Assembly: GCA_006503475.1 (NCBI GenBank)
Contig: RSEH01000191.1
Location: forward strand, 28,482-92,481
Direction: 5' to 3'
Length of the DNA: 64,000 bases
DNA from: Stentor roeselii
Lineage: Eukaryota > Ciliophora > Heterotrichea > Heterotrichida > Stentoridae
Below are positions 9,671-20,496 of the stretch, piece by piece (position 1 is the stretch's first letter; each line of letters opens with the position of its first letter). The position numbers were made by a program, and so were the translations under genes. The notes under the pieces were generated by a model. The model saw nothing but the letters and a program-made list of their open reading frames with translations. It made no database searches and was not told the DNA's origin.

Positions 9671-12094
9671 ATGGATAAAGATTCTCTTGAAGACGGCAGC
9701 AAACCTGGAAATCGAAGTAGTAGCTCATCTAGTCAAAACTCTGAAGATGAATCGATGAGACAGTTTCTGGAATTTCAAAGGAAATTGAGTCTTGGAAGTC
9801 AAAAAGCTGAGAGTCCTAAACTTGTTGAAGAGTCGAAATCTAAAGTTAAGTCAAGATCTTCGAGTTCGGAAAAAGACCCTTTGGAAGAGCTGAAAGCTTT
9901 TCAGAATAAGGCTGGCTTATCACCTGAAAAAGAAGTATCTTCTAGAAAATCCTCCAAGTCTTCCAAGAGTTCAAAATCCAGTTCAAGTTCCGATGAAAGT
10001 CAAGGAAAAAGCAGCGAAAGTTCAAAAAAGAAAAAAAAACCTGCATCAATCCAAGAATTTCACGAAAAAAATACACTTGAAACTCCGAAGGAAAATGTTG
10101 TTTATAGAGACTCACTCGATGAAACCAGTCTTCCAGGTCTTGCAGCAGAAATAAAAGCGAGTTTAGAAGAAGAATTTCATCAAAAGGCTGACAGAAAGTC
10201 TTCTTCAAGCAGCTCTGAGAATGAAAAAAAAAAAGACTTTTTTCATGCTAATGACAGGAAGTCTTCTGAAAGTAGTTCAGAAAAAGTGAAAGAAAATTTA
10301 CCTGAAAAATTTTCAAGTCATAAAAAAAAACATCTCAAAGACGACTCTAGCTCTTCTTCTCATGAAAGAAAAAATTCAAAAGGCTCCAGTTCTTCATCTG
10401 TTGATGATTTGAAAGAAACTCATGAAGACTTAGATATAAAAAATCAGAATGAAGAATATGAAGAGGATGAGCAGGACTTAAATATTAATGAAAAAATACA
10501 AGAAAACGAAAAATTGTTGGATGAAAGAAATATTCAGGATAATGAAATAGTTTCTAAGTCAAGATCAAATTCTTCTAGCAGTGAAAGCTCTTTACATGAA
10601 GACTTAAAAGCTCCTGAAGAACCTGAAATCTTAAGAAAAAGTTCTTCGTCTTCAGAAAGTTCTCAAAAAGAAAAAGAAGTTGAAAATCCTGAAAATAAAG
10701 AACAACTTGACTCAAAACCTTCTCAGGTATTTGAAAGTCCTGAAATTCTCATCGAAACTGATCCAAAACTAGTGGAAACTCCAGATATCTTAAAAGACGA
10801 GAGCTCTTCATCAGATAGCTCTGAAAATAGTTCATTAAAAGATTATCAAAACATCTCAGAACCTGATAAAAAAACTGGAGAAAATCTTGAAAAAGGAAAA
10901 ATTTCTAGATCAAGTTCTGAAGAAGTAATTGAGTCAAATGAAAAAGAGGATTCTCCACAACGGAAAAGCGAAAAAGACTCAAGTTCAAGTTCAGATGAAG
11001 AAAAGGACCCAGTGCCTGAGAAACGTGAAGAAGAAAATGAAGAGATTGAAAATCCTCCACAAAAAGTAAGCGATAAAGACTCTAGCTCAAGTTCAAATGA
11101 AGAAAAGGACCCAGTGCCTGAGAAACGTGAAGAAGAAAATGAAGAGATTGAAAATCCTCCACAAAAAGTAAGCGATAAAGACTCTAGCTCAAGTTCAAAT
11201 GAAGAAAAGGACCCAGTGCCTGAGAAACGTGAAGAAGAAAATGAAGAGATTGAAAATCCTCCACAAAAAGTAAGCGATAAAGACTCAAGCTCGAGTTCAG
11301 ATGAAGAAAATAACCCAGTTTTAGAACCTCCTGTAGAATCTTTTGAAATATCTTCGAAAGCTGTTGAAAGGTCTGAGTCTTCATCATCTGAGTCTCTGGG
11401 AAAAGATCAAATAAGCAAGTCTCCTTCATCTGATGATAAAAAAATTGAAGAAAAACATGACATAAAACTTTTTCCTAATGAAGTTATTGAATCTGATACT
11501 ATTCCAAATTCAACTCCATTAGAAAATTTACCTTCAAAACTAGGAGAAGTTGAAGGAAGATCTAGTTCTTCATCGTCAGAATCTCAAGAAATTAAACACG
11601 ATAAAAAAATCCAGGAAAACTTTGAAAAGCATTTCGAAAAAACTCAAAATGATGAGTTCGAGAAAAAAGAGAAATCTGCAAAGTTTCCTGAAATTCATAA
11701 AAAAGTGACAGAAGATGTGAAACCAATCACATCTCCAAAGGAAGATACCCTAGACCCTCTATCATCTCATAAAAGAAAATCGTCATCTTCATCAAGTGAT
11801 GAAAAGAAAATCACTTCAAAAAAGTCTTCATCTTCTTCTAGTTCATCAGACAAGCACAAAAAAGAGGAGACGAAAGAAGTTCCAGTAAAAACTGTAGAAA
11901 CCTTTGAAGGTCCTCCAATCAACAAAGAAATTATTCATGAACCTTCAATTTCAGAGATGTCGTCGTCGAAATCAACACCAGTGACCAGCAAAGATCAATA
12001 TGAACAGAGAAGAGCCATGAATACCTTTGATACATCCAAGAAAACTGAAGACAGACACGGAACAAGTTCTTGTGGGAAATGCATTATTATTTAA
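9671..12094 (+). CDS. Ser/Glu/Lys-rich low-complexity protein with tandem repeats and a C-terminal CaaX box
   Basis: 807 residues, almost wholly disordered: Ser runs (SSSSSS, SSSESS) alternate with E/K/D stretches, many of them potential casein-kinase-2-type sites (S followed by D/E). The centre holds three nearly identical 34-residue units (separate entry). No globular domain is visible. The last residues are SSCGKCIII: Cys 804 followed by three Ile is a CaaX prenylation box, and Ile at the last position would favour geranylgeranylation by the usual rule. I infer a membrane-tethered, highly acidic, phosphorylatable scaffold or brush. A highly repetitive Ser-rich protein can pick up chance motifs, but the Cys is in a protein otherwise nearly free of Cys. 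The DHHC gene upstream is divergent, with 174 bases between. Confidence 0.85.
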   Translation: MDKDSLEDGSKPGNRSSSSSSQNSEDESMRQFLEFQRKLSLGSQKAESPKLVEESKSKVKSRSSSSEKDPLEELKAFQNKAGLSPEKEVSSRKSSKSSKSSKSSSSSDESQGKSSESSKKKKKPASIQEFHEKNTLETPKENVVYRDSLDETSLPGLAAEIKASLEEEFHQKADRKSSSSSSENEKKKDFFHANDRKSSESSSEKVKENLPEKFSSHKKKHLKDDSSSSSHERKNSKGSSSSSVDDLKETHEDLDIKNQNEEYEEDEQDLNINEKIQENEKLLDERNIQDNEIVSKSRSNSSSSESSLHEDLKAPEEPEILRKSSSSSESSQKEKEVENPENKEQLDSKPSQVFESPEILIETDPKLVETPDILKDESSSSDSSENSSLKDYQNISEPDKKTGENLEKGKISRSSSEEVIESNEKEDSPQRKSEKDSSSSSDEEKDPVPEKREEENEEIENPPQKVSDKDSSSSSNEEKDPVPEKREEENEEIENPPQKVSDKDSSSSSNEEKDPVPEKREEENEEIENPPQKVSDKDSSSSSDEENNPVLEPPVESFEISSKAVERSESSSSESLGKDQISKSPSSDDKKIEEKHDIKLFPNEVIESDTIPNSTPLENLPSKLGEVEGRSSSSSSESQEIKHDKKIQENFEKHFEKTQNDEFEKKEKSAKFPEIHKKVTEDVKPITSPKEDTLDPLSSHKRKSSSSSSDEKKITSKKSSSSSSSSDKHKKEETKEVPVKTVETFEGPPINKEIIHEPSISEMSSSKSTPVTSKDQYEQRRAMNTFDTSKKTEDRHGTSSCGKCIII
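10976..11281 (+). repeat. Three tandem 102-bp units (34 codons) plus a partial fourth
   Basis: Units begin at 10976, 11078 and 11180, each starting GACTC and encoding a Ser run followed by EEKDPVPEKREEENEEIENP and PQKVSDKD. Units 2 and 3 are almost identical in DNA, and unit 1 differs at a few bases (AGCGAAAAA before it in place of AGCGATAAA). A fourth unit starts at 11282 and diverges after about 30 bases. Identity at silent sites indicates recent expansion or ongoing homogenisation. The period is a multiple of three, so copy number can change without a frameshift. Confidence 0.95.
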
Positions 12095-13958
12095 CGATTT
12101 TGCTGAGTAATATGGGTTTAAATAAACTACTGAAGAGGATTTTAAGTTTTTTGATTATGTTTGTTAGATGAAGTAATTTATTGTTATTTGTGTGGGACAT
12201 GGAGAAGGATAATAATTGATATTACTATTAATCCCTTGCTCTATTCTGAATATCTATCGAACATTTAATAATGCAAATCCAGTGTAATAATGAATATTTA
12301 AGACTTTGATTTAATCTCTACAAATGAACTGTTTAAAATTATCTACCAAATATAACACATTTCTTTAGATATCCTTTTAGATTTAACAGTCTTCATAATT
12401 AAATTTGAAAATTTATCACATGTCAGAACTAGAGAAGAAACAAATAATTCAGCCAAAAGAACAAATGATAATTGAAACTCTGAATTATACTCCTTCTAGA
12501 TTTACCTTCAGACTAATTCTATTAACTTTCCGAAGAATAGTTACAATTTTAAAAGTTAAACAAATACTGAACTTATAATTATGCTATCTCATAAAAATAT
12601 TCGTCTTTCAACTGGTCAATTATCGAAAGATTAATCAATTTAAATAAGAGAGATTAAACGAAATTATAAATATTGAAGTTAATTGATGAGAGGCATGATA
12701 GAAGAAATAATTTTAAACCTATGAATGGCTTTGAAACTTTAATAATTACTCCAAATCTCAGAAATCGGTGACTGGTCGGCTTTTCTATACTTAAAATAAC
12801 CCGAGAAAGTTACAACAGAATTTTACTTACAGAATTATTGTTGAAAAATATATGATAATAGAAATAGGCAACTATAAATAGGAAGCAGGTTTAAACGTGA
12901 AAAATGGAAGATTATTCATTATTACCCATTTTTTAAAGCCACTACTAAACTCTACTAATATAAAAAATTCAAATGCAATCTTTGATATATACCAGAAAAA
13001 TTAAAATCATAAATAAGAAATAGAAATAATTTTCAATCATAATATTTATAGAATAAGGGAATCAATTATAAAATCTATCAACTTTTTCAAGGTGTTGATA
13101 ACAAAATGTGTTTATTCAACAAATGATGTATCATTATTAGAATTATCATATTAGGCCAAATAAAAATATGAGAAAGAATTATATCAATAAATTTAAAAGA
13201 GCTGTTTAAAAAATATATTTTCTATAACTCCTTTCATCACAAACTTCAATCTTAATTACTTCTATAAAATTTCTTTTCTTAATAATAAACCATCTTGTAA
13301 TATCCATTCATCTTAAATAATATATGAAACTCAATAACTTGAAAATAGCGAATTTAAGATAGGATAGTTTAGAAATAATAAGTTAAATCGATACTGTCTG
13401 CCACTGAAATCACTGCCAGTGGAAACTATAACCATAAATATTTAAGAAACTTTGTGTTCAACAAGAAATTCTAAGTAGAAGTGGCATAAGTCATAAAGAA
13501 ACAGCCTAACTAACATACTTAAAATTTGCAGAGTGCTTTGCATGGAAATGGGATGAAGAAGTTAACTTCTTATGTCTAAAAAAATTGTGTGTTTGTATTA
13601 TTAAATAATTTCCAGTGAAGAGGAATCGTGAAATTAAATATCATCCTAAAGTTTTGAAGATAACCAAATCTAAGAAAATATGAAAATATTTCCTTACTAC
13701 TTACAAATCAATTCCACCCTATGCATACAAAAATTTTCAAAGAAATTCACTTTTCAAAAGATTCTTACCTCTATTCGCTTTATTATCTTTACTTCTCTTA
13801 TCTGATAACATAGAGACATTCAAAAAATAGGATTTCATAATAATACCAAGATACAAATAGAGTAAAACATCTAATACAAAAAAGATTTATTAGAAATAAG
13901 ATCTAAACAAATAATTTCCATCCTTATTCACTCCATTTCCAAATCCAAATAATAATTT
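12095..13958. other. Intergenic stretch, no gene seen
   Basis: About 1.9 kb of AT-rich DNA between two same-strand genes, one of the longest gene-free stretches here. No frame of useful length and no tRNA-like or repeat structure was found. A short inverted repeat (CCACTG/CAGTGG, 10-base loop, near 13402-13423) is the only hairpin noticed, and it may be chance. Nearest coding sequence on the right starts at 13959. Confidence 0.6.
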
Positions 13959-15425
13959 ATGTATTCCTTCTCCAAGACCCAAGAATCGACTTCAAAAACA
14001 TCCTCAAAAAACTCCAAACAAACCCCAAGATCAAAAGACTCTAACCTCCATCAAACCCACGACATTTCAGGGAAATCCTCATCATCAAAAGAAATGTTAT
14101 CAGAACTAACAACCTACATCAACTCACTTTCTCAAGAATACTCAGCAAACTTCGGAATAATCCACTCAAACCTAGTCGAATTCAAACTAATGCTTGACAA
14201 TCTCTTTGAAATCTCGTCTTCAGGCCTGCGAGAAGTGATTTCGTCTTTACCTCGAAAGTCAGCTGAAGCACTTATCGAGCACAAAAACTCAACAAAGCAA
14301 ATTTTCAGCAAAATTTTCAAATTTTTAGAAAAGTTTCTGAGTAGTTTAAACGATTTTTCATCGGAAAATGTGAATTTCGATAGATTTAGTGAAATACCTG
14401 ATAATAGTTCAAGTTTTCATGATATTCGAGATGATGATTTTGAAGAAGAACTTTTAAGTCTCAAGCAAGAAAATGAGGTGTTGAAAGAAAGAGTGAAACA
14501 ACTTGAAGAAAGACTTTTTAAAGTTAATGAAAATTGTCAAGGGTTGATAAGAGAACTGGAAATTCAGAAAATTTTGACTGAAAAATTGAAAAAACTGATG
14601 GAAAAAATCAAGAATAAAGAAAAAAAACAGGAAAACTTTGAATTTAGCAAAATTGGGAAAATTTTTGAAAAACATTTGGTGGACCTTTCGAAGAAACTTA
14701 TTCAAAAAGATGAAAAAATTGATGACCTGGAAAATAAGTATGAAGACTTTGAAGGAGTTAAAAAGTTTAACTTAAGTCTTCAGCAGGATCTCCAAAAAAT
14801 CACAAAGGAATATGAAAATATTAGAAATGTTTATTTAAATTCACTGAAGAAAATAGAAAAACTCGAAAAATTTCAAGGAAAGGGGAAATTTGAAAATTTC
14901 AGTGATAAAAGTTCTTTTAATGATAGTAGAAAAAGCACTGAAAAATCAGATAATGAACCCTCTTCACGTATTCCGAAAATAAAGAGTTCGAAGACTTTTG
15001 CAGAAGATACTTGTTCAAATAAACGAAATGAATTAGAACAAGCTCGAAATGATGTTGAAAGGCTTAACAAGGAAGTAAAAGAATTTAAAGAAACTTTCAG
15101 AGGAATTTCAGATGTACTAGGAATCGAAGATGAGAAGGAAATAATGGAAAAAATTTATGAAATTAAACAGGATTATAACTCAGCTACTCATGAAGTCGAA
15201 ATTCTTTCAGAAACTTTAGAAGAACTTGAAGAATATTCGAAAACAACAAGAGGAAGACTTCTCAATTATGTCCAAAATAAAGATAAAATCGCCCAGATCA
15301 ACTGCAAAAGAATAGCTGATGAGTTTGGAGCATTCTTCGAAAAAGGACTAAAAAAAATAGATGAAAGACTCAAAAAAGTTGAAATAAAATTGAAAAATCT
15401 TTGTATTTTAAAGAAAATTTCTTAG
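13959..15425 (+). CDS. Coiled-coil protein, function unknown
   Basis: 488 residues. Residues 1-45 are a Ser/Thr/Lys-rich disordered head. About 47-130 are helical without strong heptads (ELTTYINSLSQEYSANFGII, EALIEHKNSTKQIFSKIFKF). From about 160 to 300 and again 340 to 480 there are long coiled coils, broken by a polar linker near 300-345 (SSFNDSRKSTEKSDNEPSS). No catalytic or binding motif was seen and I do not recognise the family. It is followed after 115 bases by the kelch-type gene on the same strand. The first ATG after an AT-rich leader was taken; an in-frame upstream extension is not evident. Confidence 0.8.
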   Translation: MYSFSKTQESTSKTSSKNSKQTPRSKDSNLHQTHDISGKSSSSKEMLSELTTYINSLSQEYSANFGIIHSNLVEFKLMLDNLFEISSSGLREVISSLPRKSAEALIEHKNSTKQIFSKIFKFLEKFLSSLNDFSSENVNFDRFSEIPDNSSSFHDIRDDDFEEELLSLKQENEVLKERVKQLEERLFKVNENCQGLIRELEIQKILTEKLKKLMEKIKNKEKKQENFEFSKIGKIFEKHLVDLSKKLIQKDEKIDDLENKYEDFEGVKKFNLSLQQDLQKITKEYENIRNVYLNSLKKIEKLEKFQGKGKFENFSDKSSFNDSRKSTEKSDNEPSSRIPKIKSSKTFAEDTCSNKRNELEQARNDVERLNKEVKEFKETFRGISDVLGIEDEKEIMEKIYEIKQDYNSATHEVEILSETLEELEEYSKTTRGRLLNYVQNKDKIAQINCKRIADEFGAFFEKGLKKIDERLKKVEIKLKNLCILKKIS

Positions 15426-15540
15426 GATTAATGAAAAAAACTCTTAATATTATTCTATAATAATCTCAAATTACTCCCAACATAAAATTTCCGAATCTCA
15501 TAAAAATCCAAAACTATTAAAAAAAATCCATTCTAATAAA

Positions 15541-16467
15541 ATGAGCAAAGTATCAATCGAAGTCACCGACCTCAGAAAACTCATCATCGAAGAAAACACG
15601 AAACAAATCAACAAACTAAAAACTTTCTTAAACCTCTTCAAAGGCAAGTCCCCCCAAGAGCATTTAGCTATTCTAAATGGCAGAAAAATTGAAGATCTGA
15701 TCAAATTAGAAATCGAAGAGAACTTCATGCAAGACATACCAAAAAACGTTCATATTTCAATAACAAACCGAAAAATCTCTTTACTCTTTCCAGAAAAATC
15801 AATCAACGAGATCCCAATCTCAAGTCCATCAATTCAATACGGCCAGTCAATCATCATGTATCAAAACGGTTTCTTAACAGCAGGAGGGTCTAGTCCAGCA
15901 GGACAAACATCAAACAGTTTATTTTTCTTTAGATTAGGAGATGTTCAGAACTACTCTTTGAATGAAAGTCGAAAGTTTTCTTCAATTGTAGAGACTGATG
16001 ATTATATTTTCATTGTTGGAGGAATGAATTCTTTTGGATCTTCTTTGAGCAGTGTTGAGGTTTTTAGTAAGGACTTGAATTTTGTAAGAGTATTGAATAT
16101 GAAAAATGATAGAAGTTATCCTTCAGCTTGTTTTTTTAATGGATTCGTTTATGTTGCTAGTCAGGGCTTTAGATTTATTGAAAAGTTAGATACGAAGAAC
16201 TTGGATAATCAAGTTTCTACATTTAAGGGAGATTGGAATGAAAAAATCAGGTTTTTAGGTGTTTTTAATGACTTTTTGATTGTTTTTGGAATGGAAAATC
16301 TTTATATTTATAATCGCAATGAAACATTGGTTAGAAAGGATAAAATTGAGAATCGGTTCGAGTTTCAGTGGACTCAGAGTCAATGCACTCCTTGGGAAAA
16401 TGGACTTTACTTTAAAGAGTACTTCACAGGAAAAGTTGAATATATTAAGATAAAACTCCTTTCTTAG
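15541..16467 (+). CDS. Kelch-type beta-propeller protein with a helical N-terminus
   Basis: 308 residues. Residues 1-65 are helical and charged (TDLRKLIIEENTKQINKLKT). From about 95 onward there are repeats with the kelch pattern of hydrophobic strand, Gly-Gly, then a conserved aromatic: GFLTAGGSSPAGQTSNSLFF near 110 and YIFIVGGMNSFGSSLSSVEV at 155-174 are the clearest, followed by weaker blades (FFNGFVYVASQGFRFIEKLD, FNDFLIVFGMENLYIYN). Kelch propellers bind other proteins. No BTB, F-box or RING domain is attached, so a ubiquitin-ligase role has no support. It converges on the 1050-residue gene, with 49 bases between stops. Confidence 0.8.
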   Translation: MSKVSIEVTDLRKLIIEENTKQINKLKTFLNLFKGKSPQEHLAILNGRKIEDLIKLEIEENFMQDIPKNVHISITNRKISLLFPEKSINEIPISSPSIQYGQSIIMYQNGFLTAGGSSPAGQTSNSLFFFRLGDVQNYSLNESRKFSSIVETDDYIFIVGGMNSFGSSLSSVEVFSKDLNFVRVLNMKNDRSYPSACFFNGFVYVASQGFRFIEKLDTKNLDNQVSTFKGDWNEKIRFLGVFNDFLIVFGMENLYIYNRNETLVRKDKIENRFEFQWTQSQCTPWENGLYFKEYFTGKVEYIKIKLLS

Positions 16468-16516
16468 TTAATAAAAATTCTCTAAAAATTGCATTAAGTC
16501 AATTAATGAAACCTGT

Positions 16517-19500
16517 TTACCCTCCTTGTTTCTTAAGATCTTTCAACCTTTCTATTTCCTTATTCAAAATCTTCCACAAAATCTGCAATTCTTTTAAATT
16601 TTCTCCTTTATTTTCAGAGATCCACTCAAATCTACGTTTCCACTCAGCTGCATAATTATCATCCAATTCAAAAACATCTTTCTTCTCAAAAAACTCTAAA
16701 AGTTGTGTCCAGACCTCATCCTTTTTCCTTGAAATTTCCTCTAAAATCTCATTCTTTTCAATACCCTGATTCAAAAACAAGCTAAGATCCTTTCCAGTGA
16801 TTAAATTAAGACCTACACACAAGTCAATCACCAAAGAAATATGCAAAGTTTTCTCAGAATTCTCATCCATTACTTTTTTTATCTCTTCATTCAAAGTACC
16901 AAGTCGATCAGGTGATAAAAATCTGACAATCATGACAAAATCTTGTTTAAATACCTTAAAAATATTCCTTGACATATAAAGTGCCTCTAAAACAGTCCAA
17001 ACATTATTTAAAACTTCCTGAAAATACTTATCAATTTCATTTAAAAGCATTTCAGTGAAGTACTCCTGGTCAATTATTCCAAATTTGTTGATTTTTTTAG
17101 GGTCTGGGTGAGAATTAGACTCGATCATATTGATAATTGTTGAAACTCTATGAGAATCGAGGTACTTTGAAAGAATTTCTTTAGAACATTCGACTGCCCT
17201 AATAGCAGGAATGAATTCATAATCAATCGTTTCTTCTAAATTAAAAACTATTCCCAAGTTTGACTTTTGAAGTAAGCTAAGAAGGTCGAGATAAAAAGAA
17301 AAAGTTTCATTAGGACGTACAAAATCACTTAAACCTATTTTTTTTCCTATTCCGATCATTTTTGCGAAGTTTATCGTTCGACGGTTGTCAGGGTATTTTA
17401 ACACTGAAGACAAAAAATCGATCAATTTTTTTGCTACTATTTTTTGACCGTACCTGGCGAAAAAGTCGTCATAAACGAAATTGGATAAATCGCACTGCTC
17501 GCCATAGACGTGCTTTTGTAAGGCTGAGGTGTAAATTGAACTTACTGATTTTAATGTTATCTTTTTACTCATTTTCGCTTGTTTTAAGATGATTTTAGAA
17601 GACTCGTGGTTGAACTCGTCGATGTATTTAAATTTCAAGTTGTTTGTTTGTTGTCTTAGAAGGTTTTTTAGGTCTTTTGAAGGTTTGGACTGGAAGGAAA
17701 ATTCTTGAATTTTTGTTGATTTTTTAGAGGATTTTAAGTTTTGTTTGATGAAAGATGATTTATTTGATGGCTTTTTTTCGGTTTCGATTTCTGGCTGCTC
17801 ATCAGCGAATCCATCGCCTTTATCACGTGCGCTGAATTCGCCGATAGATATGTCGCTTTTGGCTTTTCCATATCCGTAGATATACCCATGTTTCCAAGAC
17901 TCTATCTCAGTTTCTCCATCAATGAGTCCTACACTTTTCAAGTAATTTACTTCACTTTCTAGGAAATCTTCACTGTCCTCAGAAGACAACAAACTATTCT
18001 GCCTAGAAATCTCATTTTGACTAGAACTCAAAAGCATATTCTTCCCCTGAGTGACTAAAGTTTTAACTTTACTCAGCTCATTTTTCTTAAAAATAATTTG
18101 TTTTTGAATAGAGTCAAGATAATTTTTCCTATCCTTAATCATCCAGTCCAGTATTTCCTCCTCTTCCTTTTTCGCAACTTCAAGAAAAACTTTTTCATCA
18201 GTTTGAGTTTCTTTAGTATTCGACTCCCTCCATCTATACATGCTGCTAAGTCTTCTAATCCTCGGCCTGGGGCTTTCTTCAACTTCTTCAACAACTGGAG
18301 TTTTAGTGATTTTTTTAAAGTCAGACTTCATGATTTGTTCCAAGTTTTCATTAAGAACAGTGATACTCGGTTGTTTGAACAGTTCTTTTTCTTCTTCAAT
18401 CTCGAGTACCTCAACAATGTCCAACAATTCATCAGTCGCTACTTCTTGATGCCTGGTCAAAGGAGTCTTTTGACATGCGAAGTCAAAACAACAGGGCTTC
18501 ATGTCAGTCTGAGTCGAAAAATCAGAAAATATCGAATCTGGACTAGTTAAAAGCATTTCATGTTCTATCAGCTGGTCTTCTGAAAGTCTTGACCCTTGGA
18601 CCTTTTTTTTCTCGCTGAGAAGGCCGAGTCTTTTTAAAATCAGGTCTTTGATCAAGTCGGACTTTTCTGAAAAAGATCGGATTAAGCAAGGATTTTTCAC
18701 TTCTTGATGAACAAGTTCTTTGTAAGAAGAGAACTCGTGTAAAAGCTGGTTGTATCGATCAAGGTCCTTTTTTATTCGAAAGGTTCTTTCGGCTTTTAAC
18801 CTTTTTAAAGTTTGTTCATTTTTTTCTGACTCCAGGTCTTTTAAGATCAGGTTTGACTTCAACAAGCTGATTTCACTTTGCATCTAAATAAATTCTACGA
18901 AATCTACTTTTTCCTTGTTTTCTTCCTCTTGTTTTTTTAATTTTTCTTCTATTTCACTGATTTTTTTTATCATTTTTTCCTTTTCTTGTAGAAGGTCTCC
19001 TAACTTTTCCTCTGCTTTTAATTTAGAAATAATTTTCAAGTATCTGCAAATTTCAGTGAAAACTGCTGCGATTTTATTGTTAAGAACTGCGAGAACTCTG
19101 AAAAATTCCTGCTGAACGACTTGAGTTATCATTTTAAACTCTTCTAAAGAAACCTTATCCCCATCTGAACTCCTTTCAAATACATCAAAATAATGACTTT
19201 TCATGAAGTCAAACCACTCTCGGAATTGTTGTTCACTAAGAATTTTTGAATTATTTACAGAGATTTCTTCAAAATGTTCTAAACTCGTTTCACTATATTC
19301 TGAAAATCGATGTCCTTTCTTTTTTCCATTCAATAAATGATCGATTTGCTTTCCAGCTTTGCTGAGACTTCTAAGTTTTTCAATGCTTGTTGGAAGTAAA
19401 AAGTTTTTAAAGTTTTTCGAGATTAGCTTCGAATTTTTAAATGAAAACTGAGAAATTCTTAAGTTTTTTCCTGTTAAATTGCTGTTTGACCTTTCTATGA

Positions 19501-19684
19501 AAACTCCAGATTCTTTTAACAAATGAGTTGAGTTTATTGAGTCTTTTTCGAGGAATCTACTTGTTGGACTTGGTAATGGCGACCTAGACGAGAAGACATC
19601 TGGACTTTTGCAGAGAGTTCGAAGAAAAGACGCTGCAGTTTTGATCGGAGGTAAAAATTTTGCTTTAGGAGTGCTTGAATTCAT
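16517..19684 (-). CDS. 1050-residue protein with coiled coils, TQT (LC8-type) motifs and a domain shared with 29970-32186; one 15-nt intron
   Basis: Two reading frames abut: the first ends at TAG (18884) and the next begins with ATG at 18883. Removing 18884-18898 (GTAGAATTTATTTAG in gene direction) joins them in frame, giving 262 + 788 residues. The protein has a Ser/Pro-rich head, helices (about 150-230), a coiled coil (about 225-310), a low-complexity middle and a helical C-terminal half. TQTD occurs at 386-389 and 488-491; the second (KETQTDE) fits the dynein light chain LC8 motif. Residues about 734-774 match a segment of the 738-residue protein at 29970-32186 (pattern: R, then VA, K, FLSS, R, F-K, GI), so the two look like paralogues. 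No enzymatic motif was seen. A cytoskeletal scaffold is inferred. Confidence 0.85.
18884..18898 (-). other. 15-nt spliceosomal intron
   Basis: In gene direction this is GTAGAATTTATTTAG: GTA start, TAG end, A at position 10. It lies between codons (phase 0). If retained, its last codon is an in-frame TAG. Removal fuses two frames that otherwise touch with zero spacing, which is hard to explain any other way. Confidence 0.88.
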
Positions 19685-19731
19685 GTTTTTCTAATATTTA
19701 GAAAATTAAACTAATAGATATTATTAAAATC

Positions 19732-20433
19732 ATGGATTTGTTGAATGAAAAAATCGTGTTTTTATATGTTCCTTTGGTTATCAGGCTTGAGAGTATTGAT
19801 AAGGCTCATGCGGTTTTAGAGGAGGTGGAAAAGAGAAGAGAATGTGTCTTGGTCATTAGGGCGAAGGACCCTAATAAGTTTTGTGTTGGGATGGACTTGA
19901 AGAATATCAAAAAACATGGACTGCAGGCTGGTGTCAGACTGGCTGAGGAAATTATGAGGCTTGGGGCAAGGATCCTTAACTTGCCCTGTCCAGTTATATC
20001 TGTTATCAACGGTCATTGTATAGCGGGTGGAATGGTAATCGCTTTTTGTGCTGATTACATCATAATGAACCAAGATTCCGGTTTTTTAAGTATGAGTGAA
20101 ATTTTTATTGGAATTGTAGTCCCCAGTGCTGCCACCCTTCTCCTAAAACAGAAAATACGACCCAACATACTCCGAGACCTTTTTCTAAGAGGCAAGACCT
20201 TCAACGCATCCGAGGCTCTGAAGTGTCATCTCATCGATGAATCTCATCCAAAAGACCATCTTCTTCAAAGAGCAGAGCAACTATCTATCGAATTCCTCCA
20301 AAACAAACAATCAGTCCTCAACCCAAAAGTTTTCCGCCGTGAAAGTCTAGGAAAAGCGATAGAAAACTGCGCAATAGGCAATTACGATGCGAATTTCGTA
20401 AAAGCAATGATAAATGACGGTTTTAAACTATAA
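19732..20433 (+). CDS. Enoyl-CoA hydratase/isomerase (crotonase-fold) family protein
   Basis: 233 residues, near the usual core length of a single-domain crotonase. The oxyanion-hole region CVGMDLK (51-57) and the loop INGHCIAGGM (92-101) match the family. In the next segment MSEIFIGIVVP the Glu (E123) sits where the plant-type peroxisomal delta(3)-enoyl-CoA isomerases carry their single acid. I therefore favour an isomerase-like role in fatty-acid beta-oxidation over a hydratase, but this is inference. The C-terminus is FKL, not a clear peroxisomal SKL signal, and no transit peptide is evident. The gene is divergent from the 1050-residue gene, with 47 bases between starts. Base use changes from G-rich to C-rich near 20100. 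Confidence 0.85.
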   Translation: MDLLNEKIVFLYVPLVIRLESIDKAHAVLEEVEKRRECVLVIRAKDPNKFCVGMDLKNIKKHGLQAGVRLAEEIMRLGARILNLPCPVISVINGHCIAGGMVIAFCADYIIMNQDSGFLSMSEIFIGIVVPSAATLLLKQKIRPNILRDLFLRGKTFNASEALKCHLIDESHPKDHLLQRAEQLSIEFLQNKQSVLNPKVFRRESLGKAIENCAIGNYDANFVKAMINDGFKL

Positions 20434-20496
20434 CCTAATCTCCTTTAAAAATCTTTAATTTCCTCTAATCTATCAAATCTCTTCCATTAATAATCT

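Noticed and set aside
13395-13430. Short inverted repeat CCACTG/CAGTGG in the long gap
   Set aside because: Six-base arms in 1.9 kb of AT-rich DNA can arise by chance, and there is no T-run or partner feature.
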